The notes beneath the pieces are model-generated. The model worked only from the letters and a program-made list of their open reading frames with translations, was not told the origin of the DNA and did no database searches. A stretch of 55,841 bases of DNA from the NCBI GenBank assembly GCA_010094045.1, contig ML986838.1, forward strand, positions 1-55,841, given 5' to 3'. The translations under genes were made by a program, and so were the position numbers. Of the stretch, positions 1 to 10,980 are shown in pieces (the first letter of the stretch is position 1; every line of letters starts with the position of its first letter). Source of the DNA: Lojkania enalia (taxonomy: Eukaryota; Ascomycota; Dothideomycetes; Pleosporales).

Positions 1-1
1 A

Positions 2-148
2 GAAGTTGAAGCAGGAAGGTTACAGGTTAGCTGGAAGCCGACGAACCAGATGCCAGCAGACGGTCTTACAAAGGCTCTGCCTAAGCAGAAGCACCTTACC
101 TTTTTAAAGCAGCTCGGTCTCACAGAGGTACCTAGACCAGTTGACTAG
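2..148 (+). CDS. Ty1/Copia polyprotein, C-terminal end of RNase H (partial)
   Basis: An open frame enters from the left edge and ends at a TAG at 146-148. It carries the Copia RNase H terminal motif (VSWKPTNQMPADGLTKAL), followed by a short basic/leucine stretch. In Copia elements this motif closes the RNase H domain that degrades the RNA template during reverse transcription. There are no stops and no sign of RIP, unlike the Gypsy elements in this window. A polypurine tract and LTR follow immediately, as expected for the 3' end of a Copia element in plus orientation. The body of the element lies outside the window, so completeness cannot be judged. Confidence 0.85.
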   Translation, partial: EVEAGRLQVSWKPTNQMPADGLTKALPKQKHLTFLKQLGLTEVPRPVD

Positions 149-270
149 AAGGCAGCTTTGCTATTCACTGCAGCTGGGGGGGTGTGTTACGGCTATACAA
201 AGGCACCTAGACCAGTTGACTAGAAGGCAGCTTTGCTATTCACTGCAGCTGGGGGGGTGTGTTACGGCTA
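130..270 (+). repeat. 75-bp tandem duplication over the Copia stop codon, polypurine tract and LTR start
   Basis: A 66-bp segment at 130-195 recurs identically at 205-270, a 75-bp period with a 9-bp spacer. Each copy holds the last Copia codons and stop, a run of seven G, and the first 11 bases of the LTR. Only the second copy continues into a full LTR. This suggests a slip or template switch near the plus-strand priming site. Confidence 0.9.
245..259 (+). other. Polypurine tract of the Copia element
   Basis: A purine-rich stretch with seven consecutive G (251-257) lies immediately 5' of the LTR start TGTTACGG. This is the position of the plus-strand primer in LTR retrotransposons. A second identical copy lies 75 bp upstream. 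Confidence 0.7.
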
Positions 271-384
271 AGCTATTCACAGTTAGCCCCTTGGCAGGTC
301 CAGGGATATATATGTAGCATGTCTCGCATTTCTAGTCAATAGACGCAGTTTTCCAACCCTCATCAGAGCCAGCTAGCTCTGACA
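260..384 (+). repeat. Copia 3' LTR, 125 bp
   Basis: It begins TGTTACGGCT and ends AGCTCTGACA, giving TG...CA termini. The ends are fixed by comparison with a second copy on the minus strand at 35241-35365, which has the same length, about three mismatches, and its own target-site duplication. It follows the polypurine tract directly. Confidence 0.88.
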
Positions 385-866
385 TATTTGCTCCTGATGC
401 TCGCTTTAGATAATAGTCTACTCTGCGCTATTGGTGGACTGTGAAGCAATGATGTGTTCGACGTTGAGGCTCACTCGCCATATTGATGACTTTGCTGGGT
501 CTTTCACAAACCCCATAGGGTTAGATCCAGGCGTCAAGCGTGGGAAAGAGAGGAGGGGAGCTGAACTCCGCCGGGGTTCGTATGTACTTCCAAGACGGGC
601 TCGGTTGTTGAAAGTTTTGGGGGGACGCTTTTCCTAATACAGTATAAAGGAGGGCCTGACGGGTGGCTCGGAAGTGATCTTTTGCAGTCCTCTCTATTAT
701 CTACTCTCATAAGCTTACAATATTACCATGATAAATAGGTATTCAACATTATTAGGTACTATCTCTTCACTGTATTAAGAAAGACGGAACCATCATATTA
801 TCACAACATACACCTAGAATTGCCGACCTCTAAAACGTTACTACTGGCCTCTATATTTATCATACA
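385..866. other. Intergenic stretch without a supported gene
   Basis: Base composition is normal and not RIP-like. The one longer open frame here (431-637) has no recognisable domain. A TATAAA at 643-648 followed by pyrimidine-rich DNA looks like a promoter, but the nearest ATG (728) opens only a 15-codon frame. It may be a relic; nothing else is supported. Confidence 0.4.
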
Positions 867-1969
867 TCAGCTATACTGCTTGACTTGTTCCTCTTGCCAA
901 GCCCAGAACCTTCTTGCGATTCCCATTCCACCTTCTTCCTTTGACTTGCTCGCTTGAACCAGATCTTTACGGATGGGCAGAAACCTTCCCCATGGTGCCA
1001 CTAAACTAGTCAGATCACATTCCCGATTAGAGCATCAAAAAAGAGACCCGCTTACCCCACGAACCCGATTTCTCGATAGTCACTTCTGGTGACAGTCCGG
1101 CAAAAAGCTCCGTATAAGCCCCGAAAATAGGCCGATGTAGCAAAAACAAATGCAGGAAGAAGTACAAAACTGGAGAGCCACGGTACAGATCCGAATCCAG
1201 GTTGCCCGGATTCAGCGGAATACTCACAATCCCCTGATTCTTGTACAACTTCGCATACTCAGTACCCTGGAAGTAGTTCCCAGCTTTTGTCCTGGCGTAC
1301 TGGCTCATAGGACTAATCTTGCCATCATTATTGTTAAGATTGTCCATGTCAATGCCCCCAGGCGAGTAGCTTCCTATTTCTGCCCCTTGAGATGCAACCC
1401 AGACGACTCTCACGTTGTTTTGTGGCTCATGTTTTGCGGTCTCGATGAGAATTGGCGTAAGCAGTTTGGTTAATAGGAATCCGCCTAGGCAGTTGACACC
1501 AAGCTGAAGCTCATAGCCCTGGACAGATTTGGAGCCTGCTGGCGGGGCTTGGAGGCCGGCATTATTGAACAAAACATTCAACTTCGTCTCCTTAGCCAGA
1601 AACTCGGAAGCGGACGCTTTAATTGTGCTAAGGTCTGCGAGATCAAGCAAGAGAAATATGAGAGACCCAGTAGACGTGGGGCAGGCGCTTTTAATGGAGG
1701 AGATGGCTGACTCCGCTTTGGTCTGAGAACGCGCGGCAATGTAGACAGTCGCGTTCTTGGAGTAAAGTATTTGGGCCAATTCCTTTCCGACGCCAGTATT
1801 TGAGCCTGTAATAATGTACACCTAGTTAACGTGAGATTGTTAGCAAGGATATTTCCCATGCATCACTTCACACAGCTCTTACCTTACCATGCAAGTCCGG
1901 CAAGTCCTTTTCGGTGAACTTAGGCTTCGGAGGGAAGAACTGCGACAATATGTCCATGAAACGACCCAT
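867..1969 (-). CDS. Short-chain dehydrogenase/reductase (retinol-dehydrogenase-like), 3 exons
   Basis: Exons 1969-1883, 1821-1056 and 1000-867 encode about 328 residues. Introns are 1822-1882 and 1001-1055, both GT...AG. The predicted NAD(P)(H)-dependent oxidoreductase has the Rossmann motif TGSNTGVG at about residues 34-41, NNAG at about 115-118, a catalytic Ser at about 173 (WVASQG), and the YxxxK pair Tyr204/Lys208 (YARTK), with a PGN motif after it. The C-terminal exon encodes a conserved tail (PWGRFLPIRKDL) typical of fungal WW-oxidoreductase/retinol-dehydrogenase-like SDRs, which supports the last intron. The start ATG opens MGRFMDILSQFFPP, a usual N-terminus for this group, and length fits the family. 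The substrate cannot be predicted. The gene looks intact. Confidence 0.9.
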
Positions 1970-2010
1970 TGTTGCAGCTGGAGGAGGAAATATTCTATTT
2001 ACGTAGAGCA

Positions 2011-2020
2011 ATTATATAAG
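2011..2020 (-). promoter_or_regulatory. TATA-like box of the SDR gene
   Basis: On the minus strand CTTATATAAT lies 42-51 bp upstream of the SDR start codon at 1969. The spacing is plausible for a fungal core promoter; there is no other evidence. Confidence 0.4.
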
Positions 2021-3539
2021 AAAGTTTTGTGAGGATTTAGAACGCTTCGGCTACTTAGAGGAAAGATTAAGTGTGGGCTGCACAAGCGTCAATTGCACAA
2101 TGCCTAAGGTATAGCGATAAGCAAACAGATTGATTAGATGAAAATAAGAAATGGTTTGAGGAATCGCAAAGGCATCTGTATCGGCCCCTGAAGTTTCTTT
2201 GTTCTCATTTCTTATACAGCCTGAACCATAGAACTGCGCTGGACTTCGGAGAGTCTCATCCCCAATAGGACAGACCGCGACCGGGGCCCCGATCCATAAG
2301 GGCCATAACAAGGGATGGCGAGGGGCACCGTACATGTGGCTTAGGCTCGACTCCGCACGACGCGTCGCGCACCGACTAGCTATTAGGCCCGGCGTGATGG
2401 TCGTGCAGTAACTCTTGCAATGCCGTAAGTATTGAGGGAATTTGTGGCAATTTATCAACGCAAGAATCCGAATATATGATAAGACACAATACGGATAGGT
2501 ATGGAATAGAACAAATGTAGAGATAATATACTAGCAAAGCGATGGAGCGCTCATTAGGCTTCGGCTTCCAAATGTGCCATACTGAGAGCTACCCATCTCT
2601 TCAGGAGCCACTGTCATTTAGCTCTTCCCTCTCTTCCTACAACTGAGGAAAATGTAAACTCTGCAAGCGAAAAATTCGAACGTGTCAATATAAATCCTAT
2701 CTTCCAATGCCTCAGTTTAATAGTCACGGCAATCTTTTTGGCCCATAATGTCAGTGAACAATTCCTACGAAACTATACCCGGCCCGAAAACTCTAGTCGA
2801 ATTCTTATTTATAAGGTTATATGTATGGCATGATCCCTATTAATGACTAGCCCTGATATTATTTGATACTAGGACAGCCAGAATAAATAGCCTTGATCCT
2901 CTATAAATATGAATCAACACAGTTTTCCCCATCGTCTGCCTTGATACTTTACACTATTCTCTCATAAAGGCTACAACATATCTAGAACATATAAATAATA
3001 TAAAGAAACGCCGAGTGTGGCTAGGAGAGTCGGGTTAATCAGTAAAACTGTCATAAATATATCGTAAGAAATGGGTAGCATCAGCAGAGGACGTAAGTAA
3101 ACTAGAGGGTTGATCTCGTCTTAGCTATGAAATTGGAGCTAACGTAACACACGGGAGTACACAGTAAAAGCTAGCGAGGACAAGTAGCATTCTAGATCTG
3201 ATCACTCCGGAAACGAACTTGGTTCAAAGAGATATAAGAAATCCGATTTGTTGGGATCTGTTCGTTCTCCATCGCCTCCGCCGCCCGAGCACATGTTAAG
3301 GGAGCTCCCAGTAGTCGTATGAGCGAAAATGAATTTTGAAATGCAATTTCCGAAGTTTAGCGTGTCGTCTCAATGCGCCCTCTATACATAAGTTAAAGAT
3401 ATACTTATCCAAGCGTCGTTTGTGCCAATGCTAACGCAAAGCCACGAAGTATAAACTTATTTCAAAAACTCATCTTATTTCTCAAAGTGCCCAAATCGAA
3501 ATTCTTGGAATATTCTTAATGTCATGTCCAGTTCTGGCC
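2021..3539. other. Intergenic stretch between SDR and ADH
   Basis: I see no convincing gene. A 135-codon minus-strand open frame (2051-2458) has no recognisable motif. The most notable sequence is a 10-bp GC palindrome, CGGGGCCCCG at 2282-2291, inside a GC-richer patch (about 2240-2400) that could hold regulatory sites for the SDR gene. From 2460 to 3539 the DNA is moderately AT-rich without clear structure. Confidence 0.4.
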
Positions 3540-4712
3540 CTAGTTGACTAGCACATAGCGGTACCTGGCCTTCCCGTCCGTCATATCAACAATAGCCTGA
3601 TTGGCATCTTTCATTGGCAGCTCCTTAACCCACGGTTTAATAACATTCTCAGCTGCAAACTGAAGCATTTCCCTAATTTCACTAGGTGATCCAATCAACG
3701 ATCCAGTCATTTTCACTCTCTTCATGACTAGGCTGATGGCCGGGATAGTTAGTGGCCCATCTTCTGGGACCCCAAATTGGATGAATGTACCGTCCTTGCA
3801 GAGTAGGCTTAAGTATTCAGGGTATGGCAACTATAACCTCGTTAAATGCTAGAGAAAAAAATGCGCCGGATGATAAAAATTACCTTCGATGAAGAGAGGA
3901 TCGAGAAGATCATATTGAGTGAGCCAGCATTCCTGATTGCCCAGTTCTCCTCTTCGGCAGTAGCTATGAACTTAGTGGCGCCCATCTCGAATGCATCGTC
4001 CTTCTTGTCGCTTTTCCGTGAGATAACCGTGACCTCGGCTCCAAGCGCCTTCGCCCACATGAGGCCAAAGTGACCAAGTCCCCCGAAACCAATTATCCCT
4101 ACCTTCGTTCCGGGTCCACAATTATTGCGTTTTAAAGGTGCGTAAGTTGTGATACCAGCACATAGCATGGGTGCTGCGTGCTTCGACTCAATTGCATCCG
4201 GAATCTTAAAAACGAAACGGGAAGGCGAACGGTTATATGTAGCATAACCGCCATAGCTCTTTCCTCCGTTTTTATGAATAGCGTTGTAAGTGCCAATCCA
4301 TTTCCGAGGACAGTAATTTTCGTTGCCTGAGGAGCACTCCTCGCAATCACGTTCACAGCAGGAGTCGCATTGTGCTCCGACACCGACACGGTCGCCAATA
4401 TGAATGCCTTCTACCTTGCTTCCAACTCGTATGGCGTTACCTACAATCTCATGGCCTACACAGCAGGGATAAATCGTCGGTCCCTGCATCTGGGTGAATA
4501 TTGAAATTATAAAGGAATGAACTCGGCCAAGAGCTTACCCAGCCAGAGCGAAGATTGTGTAAATCAGTACCGCATATACCACAGTGAGAGATTTTGATAT
4601 CAACGTCTGTTTCTTCCCATTCCTTAGGCTCGAAGAAACCCCACTGCATCTTGCCCTTGGCAGACGAGGGATCGTGGCCGAGCCATCCTTCAAACTTGTA
4701 GTCAAGAGACAT
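3540..4712 (-). CDS. Zinc-dependent medium-chain alcohol dehydrogenase (cinnamyl-alcohol/ADH6-7 type), 3 exons
   Basis: Exons 4712-4539, 4489-3884 and 3830-3540 encode about 356 residues, the usual length. Introns 4490-4538 and 3831-3883 are short with GT...AG ends and phase 0. The enzyme should interconvert aldehydes and alcohols with NADPH. Catalytic zinc ligands are Cys44 (HCGICGTD), His71/Glu72 (GHEIVG) and Cys168 (PMLCAG). A structural zinc cluster lies at about 99-118 (C-x2-C...C-x2-C-x7-C). The nucleotide motif GFGGLG is at 192-197, and Ser-Arg-Lys at about 216-218 suggests NADP(H) preference. The start MSLDYKFEGWLGHD is typical; an upstream in-frame ATG at 4769 would add an atypical leader. 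The gene looks intact. Confidence 0.92.
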
Positions 4713-4834
4713 CGTGAGAGGTTTCCTGAGGTGAAAAAAATTCTGTGATTGCGAGTGGTTCAAAAACATTTCACAGTTTTATCTCGTAGACAGAAGTGAC
4801 TCTAGATGGATATTATTCACCTTCCGGGGAGGTC

Positions 4835-4844
4835 CTTATATATT
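4835..4844 (-). promoter_or_regulatory. TATA-like box upstream of the ADH gene
   Basis: On the minus strand AATATATAAG lies 123-132 bp upstream of the ADH start at 4712. The distance is consistent with a core promoter and a long 5' leader. This rests on sequence resemblance only. Confidence 0.35.
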
Positions 4845-4948
4845 GTCAATCTAAACAACTTAGAAACTATTAAGTACAAGTAATTCCTATTTCCGTGTAT
4901 CGGCGCAATGTCTTTCCGTTTTTGCTATCTTGAATTCACACTAGATTG

Positions 4949-4982
4949 CGGAACTCCGCCTCGCTTTAGAGGCCGAGTTCGG
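4949..4982. promoter_or_regulatory. Paired CGG-type sites upstream of ADH (possible Zn2Cys6 factor sites)
   Basis: CGG-N4-CCG at 4949-4958 and CCG-N4-CGG at 4973-4982 lie 237-270 bp upstream of the ADH start. Inverted and everted CGG half-sites are the usual targets of fungal binuclear zinc cluster regulators. The pair stands out in AT-rich surroundings. Function is inferred. Confidence 0.3.
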
Positions 4983-5740
4983 CTTAACTCCGTGAGATAG
5001 CACTAATCTGGAATCCTAAATAACGCCTGCGATGCTGGGATACGACAATTAAATAAAGCTAAAATTCATGCGGGGGCGTTTTAGGTTAGAGGTATCAAAT
5101 TAGTTGGCCAATTGAAGATCAGGTCTTCTACTCAGTTTGGCGACAAAACTATATTGAAGCTAACTCAGGAATGAGGCCTGAGAGGCATACCTCCCCTATG
5201 TCCATAATCTTCTTAATTTATCTAATTAAGAACTCGTTTACATTATATTCAATCCAGTCAGTCTTTTCAATTTATCCTTATGTCGAGAACAATTCTAATT
5301 CGACGTAGCTAAATTAATAGCGACCCAAATGCTTCCTTTCGGGGGGTTTATACTAGACAAGGGCATCCATGAGAAGTATTCGGACATTATAGGACTTACT
5401 TATATCCAGGTAAATTCTAGTACACGGTTATTATCTCTATCAAGGCCGACATCAACGCATGGATAGTCTCTCCATTAGAAGCAATTTCAAAGTATAACTA
5501 CTTACTCAACGTTCAGTTAAAGGCCTAAACTAATTAGTATTACTCTCTAATAATTCATAGAGACTCTTAATTACTCGACAGAATAAAACTAACTTGTAAT
5601 ATCTACTCTGTGTCTGCTAATAGATAGATGTGCTGATAACGATGCTGCATCCTGAGTTATGGCATTAAGCGGTACATTGTGCAGTAGTCCGGGTCATAGC
5701 AACGGCTGAATTTACCACATGAATCTCCTTATTTTCAAGG
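4983..5740. other. Intergenic DNA up to the edge of RIP block 1
   Basis: No gene is seen. CpA and TpG are still present at ordinary frequency, so this stretch has not been heavily RIPed. The change to RIP-type composition falls at about 5740-5760. Confidence 0.5.
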
Positions 5741-6782
5741 CAGATCTATATACTAAGGATTACTTTTTATTAAATATATTCTTAAAATCGGTATACTCTT
5801 ATTGTAATTAGCCTGTTTTAGCGCTAATTTTATCTACTATAGCTACTAAATTAACTAGACACGTATAGATGTCTATTTTACTACCTATAATAGTCTCTAT
5901 AAACTCTTCTAAGTCCTCTAATACTACTTTATAGAACTAAAATAAGCCTAAAACTTTTACTCTCTTAAAAAGTATTCTTTTATTAAGAAAGTTTAATTTT
6001 AGATTATAATTCTATATCTAGAGTAGTTTAAGGTAAACCTTATATTCTTTAAGGTCTAATATTATAAATAGTACTTAATAGACTTAAACTCTATTATATA
6101 AGTTTCTAATAGTAACTTTTATAATAATATAAAGTACTATCGAGTAAACTACCCTATTAAGTAAGCTAAAATTTCTTAGCATTCTAAACCTACCAACTTT
6201 AACTAGTTAAACTATTATTAGAATCATCTAAAAAAATATTCTAAGTACTTATATTTAACTTAAGAGAAGTAGATCTATCTACCTAATACGTTTATATATT
6301 ATGCCTAATTCTACTATAGTTCTTATATTATCGTATACTTAATTAAGCTCTCTTTTACCTATCTATATAATAAGTCCTCTTTAAGCTCTAGAATACTCTA
6401 AAAGCTTTAGTAGCTACTTATACTAATCTTTTACTATATTCTATTATTCTATTCTACTATATCTACTTTCTCTTATACGATTTTTACTTAGTATTTCTAC
6501 TTACTCTTTAAGTTTAGTAATCTAAAAGTTTATAAGAATATTATAGTATAGTATTAACTTAGCCCCTTTAATAAGCTATATAAACCTACTCTAAATTATT
6601 ATAGGTAATAAGCTAATAGAATTTTATATAAACTTTAATTAAAATAAAAATTTAAGTATATTATTTAAAATCTTTAATACTTATAATATTTATAATATAG
6701 AGAGTCTTAGTAGGATATATAATTATACTTTAAGGCGTTTAAGTACTACTTATATATTTAGAAGAATTAGATCTAATATCTT
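5741..6782. other. Heavily RIPed DNA, unclassified
   Basis: This stretch is TpA-rich, nearly free of CpA and TpG, and full of stops in all frames. It ends at the LTR of element D. It is probably the remnant of a repeat, but I could not assign a family. Confidence 0.5.
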
Positions 6783-7085
6783 TATTATAGACGCTTACGC
6801 GCAGTTAGTTAATCGTACTTTAAGTAGTTAACTCTATTACTATATACTACGTGTAAATATTAAAACGTTATATAAAGAATAGAAATATCTATATTATATA
6901 GGTTTTTATAGGGGCTAGGTCTGTACTACTGTATAGGCTAGCTAGGTTAGTAAAACCTTCCTCTATTATAGTTAAGATAAGTCGGTTATATTCTAGCTAG
7001 TAGCTAGTAGCTGTCGCTAGCAGCTGGTTCGGGTATTATAGTAAGAGTAGTATAAGTATAGAGGTGTCGCGGTATTACTATAATA
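6783..7085 (-). repeat. 3' LTR of Gypsy element D, RIPed, 303 bp
   Basis: It runs from tattatag to ctataata, a RIP-altered TGTTATAG...CTATAACA pair. The sequence at 7086 is the complement of a polypurine tract (minus strand reads AAGGGGGGTAC into the LTR), so the element is in minus orientation and this is its 3' LTR. No second LTR was found. Confidence 0.6.
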
Positions 7086-7184
7086 GTACCCCCCTTTTAG
7101 TTATAAGCTTCTATAAGTTAGGTTTTTATATTATATTTAGGTTATTTATAATTAAGTAGTAGTTATTAATACTAGTATTAGTTA

Positions 7185-7350
7185 AAGTTATAGGCGTATT
7201 AACGCGATTAGTTATTATTATATAGTAGTACTATACTAGAGATTAGATTAGGTTACAGGCATATTAGCGTAACTAGTAGTTAATAGTAGTACTATATTAG
7301 GGATTAGGTCGGTTCGGTTTATATAGTAGTACTATACTAGAAATTGGTAG
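7185..7350. repeat. Degenerate tandem repeats in the 3' region of element D
   Basis: Two to three RIPed copies of a unit containing atagtagtactatactag with a flanking rggttag tail. The same family is better preserved as five 65-bp units at 39920-40284, inside the small LTR element. This shows the two elements share a 3' internal region. Confidence 0.55.
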
Positions 7351-7469
7351 TAGTATTATTACTAGTATTATATTAGTATAGTATTATTATAGGCGTTTAG
7401 AAATATACTTAGATTAGACTCTAGTATTTAATTAAGAATCCAGATATAATATTATATTTAGGTCTTATT

Positions 7470-8990
7470 TATTTAGATTTCTAGCGTAGTAATCTTCTAT
7501 AGCAGTTATCTTAGCAAAATTACTAGCTGGGTACTATTCTAAATCGTGATAGCTAGTCTACTTAACTAGATATTCGTACCAGCGTCTCTATTAGTTATAG
7601 TAGAGGTCTTCTATTCGCTTAATAAGGTATTCTAGTTTTCTATTAATTTTAATAGATTTAGAGTTATATACTTATTAACTAGATAAGTAGTTAGATAACT
7701 TAGGTACTAGCTATAATAGCGATATATAGAATATAGGATATATTTTAGTTGATTTAAGTAGCTTTAGTTTATAAGTATACGAGGATACCTTTATAATAAC
7801 TTTATAGAAGCCTATATTCTTCTAGTTAAACTTTTTTAACAGTCTTCGTATGCGTATATTTCTAGTATCTAGCTAGACTAGATTACTAACCTAGTAGTTA
7901 GGGGCTGGTACGCGCTTATAGTTAGTATACTCTTATTAGAACGCTTATACTTAGGTAAGTTCTTCTCTAATATACTCTATAATATCTTTTATCTTATTAA
8001 CTAGTCTATTAGCTTTCTAGACTATTAGGGACTATTTTAATAGTTAATAGATCCCTATAGGCAGTTTAAAGCCTATTTAAGAGTACTAGCTAAAGTAGGC
8101 TAGAAATAGGGAGACTTTTATTAATTTAGATACTATATTATTCGCTTTAAACTATACTGTTAGTAGCTATTTAATCTAATTATTTTATTCGTAGCTGGTA
8201 TAAGCTTAGAAAACTTGTTCTATTACTATATTAGCATTCTCTATCTAACTATTAGTCTCTAAATAGAAGCTAGTTAATATATACGTATTAATTTATAGCT
8301 GTTTATAGAGCTTTTAGTAGAAGGTAGAGATAAACTATATTCTATAGTCGGATGTAATAGTATATAGTAGTCTATAGTAAACCTATATATAGCGACGAAA
8401 TAGTTAAATAATATTAGGAGCTTCGATTCTTATATATAGTATTAGGTGTCTATACTTACTAAGCCTATTAACTACTACTATAATATTTGTACAACCTTCT
8501 AATTCTAGTAGATTAGTTATAAAGTCTATAGAGATATTTTAAAACCTTTATTTAGGTATAGGCAACGGTTTTAGTAGTTTATAATATTTCTCTTTAAAAG
8601 TCTTATTTCTTTAGTATATATAATAATAGCCTATATATTATTATACTAAGTCGAATATCCTTAACTAATAGTACTCGTACTGGAGTAGTTCTAAAGTCTT
8701 TCCTTAACTAGGGTATCTATTAGATAGTAAGTTATAGACAGCTTATAACAGTTTAAACTTTAACTTATTATAGTCTAGTACTATAAATTAATCTTAGTAG
8801 TATAGTTGGTTATTATACTCTTTATAGTTAGTTAGAATTAGGAGTTTAGATTAATAGGCTCCTCCTCTTAATAACTTTAGAGTATTTTAGATTAGATTAT
8901 TATTTAGGTATTTTTTATTAATAATCTCTATAATTAATTAGCCTACTTCTATCTATTAGAATAGTTTAAGATAAAGTAATATCTAGGCTA
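7470..8990 (-). pseudogene. RIPed integrase-chromodomain remnant of element D
   Basis: The 3' part of a Gypsy pol gene. Integrase signatures precede a chromodomain, the histone-reading module that defines chromoviruses. Many TAG/TAA codons interrupt the frame, most explained by C-to-T or G-to-A changes. The 5' part of pol is absent from the window. Confidence 0.6.
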
Positions 8991-9018
8991 GTAAATAGAG
9001 TATATAATATCTTATCTA

Positions 9019-9165
9019 AGTTAAGGTTAGGTTCGGGGTTTTTAGTACTAGAGTTAGAATTAAGGTAGAGTTCTTAACGCTAGGGTATAGGTTAGATAGA
9101 GGTTCTTAGTATTAAGGTTAAGGTTAGGGTAGGGTTCTTAGCGCTAGAGTATAAGGTTAAGGTAG
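9019..9165. repeat. Imperfect direct repeats with ttaaggttagggt core
   Basis: About three degenerate copies of a roughly 45-50 bp unit containing aaggttagg...ttcttagcgctag. An AT-only microsatellite-like stretch follows at about 9200-9255. The origin is unclear; it may be the subterminal repeat array of a lost element. Confidence 0.45.
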
Positions 9166-10665
9166 GAATACTCTATAAGGTTCCTCTATAATTATAGGAA
9201 ATAATTATATATTATATATTTATTATATATTATATATTATATATTAAATATTTATTACTATAAATTATTATAGTAGAAAACTAGTTTTATTTAAAGTAGC
9301 CTTTTTTAAGCCTAAGACTATCTAGGGATTATAACTCTAATCTAATAAAAGACTAAACTTCTTATAGTATCGCTTTACTAAATATATATTCTTATTTTAG
9401 ATAGTAACCCGCTTTACGTAAATTACATTTATATTATAGTCTAATATAGTTAGTATTATATAGTATAAATTACATAAAAAAATATATACCTTTAAAGAAC
9501 CAAATAAAAAAAGCCTTAGTAGACTTTTAGAGAGCCTTAATTACGCTCTATTACTAATATATCTTACTACTATAAGTATCCTCTCAAACTACGGTAGTAA
9601 TTTTATAGATTAGCCGCGAAAAAGGAAGCTTTTAAAGGAGAAGTTTAGTACTCTTCTAATATTATTTAATCTGTCGAAGTACGACAGCTATATCTTATTA
9701 GTATATAACTATAATAAAAACTTATAATAACTTACTTCTAGGGTAATAGTAATACTTTACTAGCGCAGGCTTTACTAGTATAGGTATCTTATAAGCTGAT
9801 TTAGCAGTAAACTACTTTTAAGAAGATTTACCACCTATTAAAACAATTTTAGATTATACTATTCCTCGAGTGTAAGATATTACGTATTAATAGTAGTAGA
9901 GTAGAGTAGTTAACGTTAATAATTAAGGTTAATAGTATAAAGCTAAGTTGAGGTTTATTAATAGATACCTAAAATATAAATATAGATGCTAAGATATATA
10001 TATACTAAGAGCTAGTACTAAATTAGGATTATAAAATAAAGCTAATAAAGTGTTTAGGCGTATATTATAAGAATACTATAATAAAAAACTATAATAACTT
10101 ACTATCTTATAAAACTAGTAGTACGCTTTTTAGTAATAGTTTTTTATACTAAACTAACTAATATTTTATATTTATTTAGATAAATATATATTTTATTATT
10201 ACTTCTATCTAATCTATACTAGTAGGTAGTATATATACTCGTCACGTCAAGCCTAACACCCTACTACAACTCTTCTTCCTACTATACTCTTATTAGTACA
10301 ACTCTAAATCTTCGATTTATTATATACTTTTATTATAGTTCCTATAAAATATTAACTATTAAAGTAGAGCCTATTAATAACAATTTTCTCGATAGTCTAG
10401 ATAGCTTACTACTACTAAAGCTACTAGAGCTACCAGTTAGCTTCGACTAAGATAAGTAGGCGAAGTTAATATAGGTGAGTAATTATACTAGTCTTTTATT
10501 ACAGTTTACTAATAAATATAGGGCTGGTAGTTAGAAGATTATAAAATTAAATACGTTCTTTTACTATATAGTTAAGCTGGTTCTTAAAAAGACTATCTAA
10601 CTAACCTTATAGTACCCTTTAAAGATATACTTAGCAATACTAAATACGCTATCTAATAGAGAGAC
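9166..10665. other. RIPed AT-rich DNA, unclassified
   Basis: No readable domain was found. Composition matches the flanking RIPed elements. Patches with CpG but no CpA suggest decayed coding DNA of a transposon. It ends at the LTR of the left copy of element A. Confidence 0.4.
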
Positions 10666-10944
10666 TATAATAGTACAGGTAAGATAATAGGTCCGAATGC
10701 AGTACAAATCTACTTAGAGGCATATAGGAGTGCGTAGGAAATTAGAGACCTAGGAATTCTATTAATACCTATAGGCCTTATATAAAAGGATATAGAAGAA
10801 CTACTAAGCTACTTATAAGAGAGTATACAACTATATACAGAAGGGAAAAGGGGTAAAACTAGGGGTAGAATAAGATAAGCGAAAAGCTTTAAGATAAGGT
10901 TATATATAAAGCTTTTCGTAGAACGATTTCTTTATATTATTATA
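10666..10944 (-). repeat. 3' LTR of element A (left copy), 279 bp
   Basis: Reverse complement of the A-family LTR seen at 22435-22714, 30652-30931, 47356-47636 and 50821-51099. The adjoining 10945 onward is the complement of the A polypurine tract (minus strand AAGGAGGGGGGTAG), so the element is in minus orientation. Confidence 0.85.
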
Positions 10945-10980
10945 CTACCCCCCTCCTTATAGGCTGATAGTCCCTATCTA

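Larger units (their letters stand above)
6783..8990 (-). mobile_element. Gypsy chromovirus element D, 3' fragment (integrase, chromodomain, 3' LTR)
   Basis: Reading the minus strand from right to left there is an integrase zinc-binding region near 8690 (LLQYEYYW), an integrase core near 8500-8560 (LLKPLPIP followed by ISIDFITNLLELEG), a chromodomain at about 7470-7640 (YEYLVK...YHDLEWYPASN), a short 3' region with degenerate 65-bp-type repeats, a polypurine tract and the LTR. Gag, protease and most of RT/RNase H are missing on the right. All frames are broken by RIP-type stops, so the fragment cannot encode an active protein. Confidence 0.65.

Noticed and set aside
431..637. 68-codon open frame on plus
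   Set aside because: No recognisable domain, biased composition and no intron or promoter logic around it; likely chance.
2051..2458. 135-codon open frame on minus between SDR and ADH
   Set aside because: No motif, low-complexity helical prediction or family resemblance; a GC-rich patch accounts for the absence of stops.
867..4712. SDR and ADH as part of a secondary-metabolite cluster with the FAD oxidase
   Set aside because: No backbone synthase, transporter or regulator is visible, and a 27-kb transposon block separates them; the family mix alone is not evidence.
7185..7350. Short regularly spaced repeats resembling a CRISPR array
   Set aside because: Fungal context, 65-bp units without unique spacers, and a clear relation to the transposon minisatellite at 39920-40284.
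9019..9165. ttaggg-like repeats suggesting an internal telomere tract
   Set aside because: Units are 45-50 bp and degenerate, with no array of hexamers; they fit decayed transposon repeats better.
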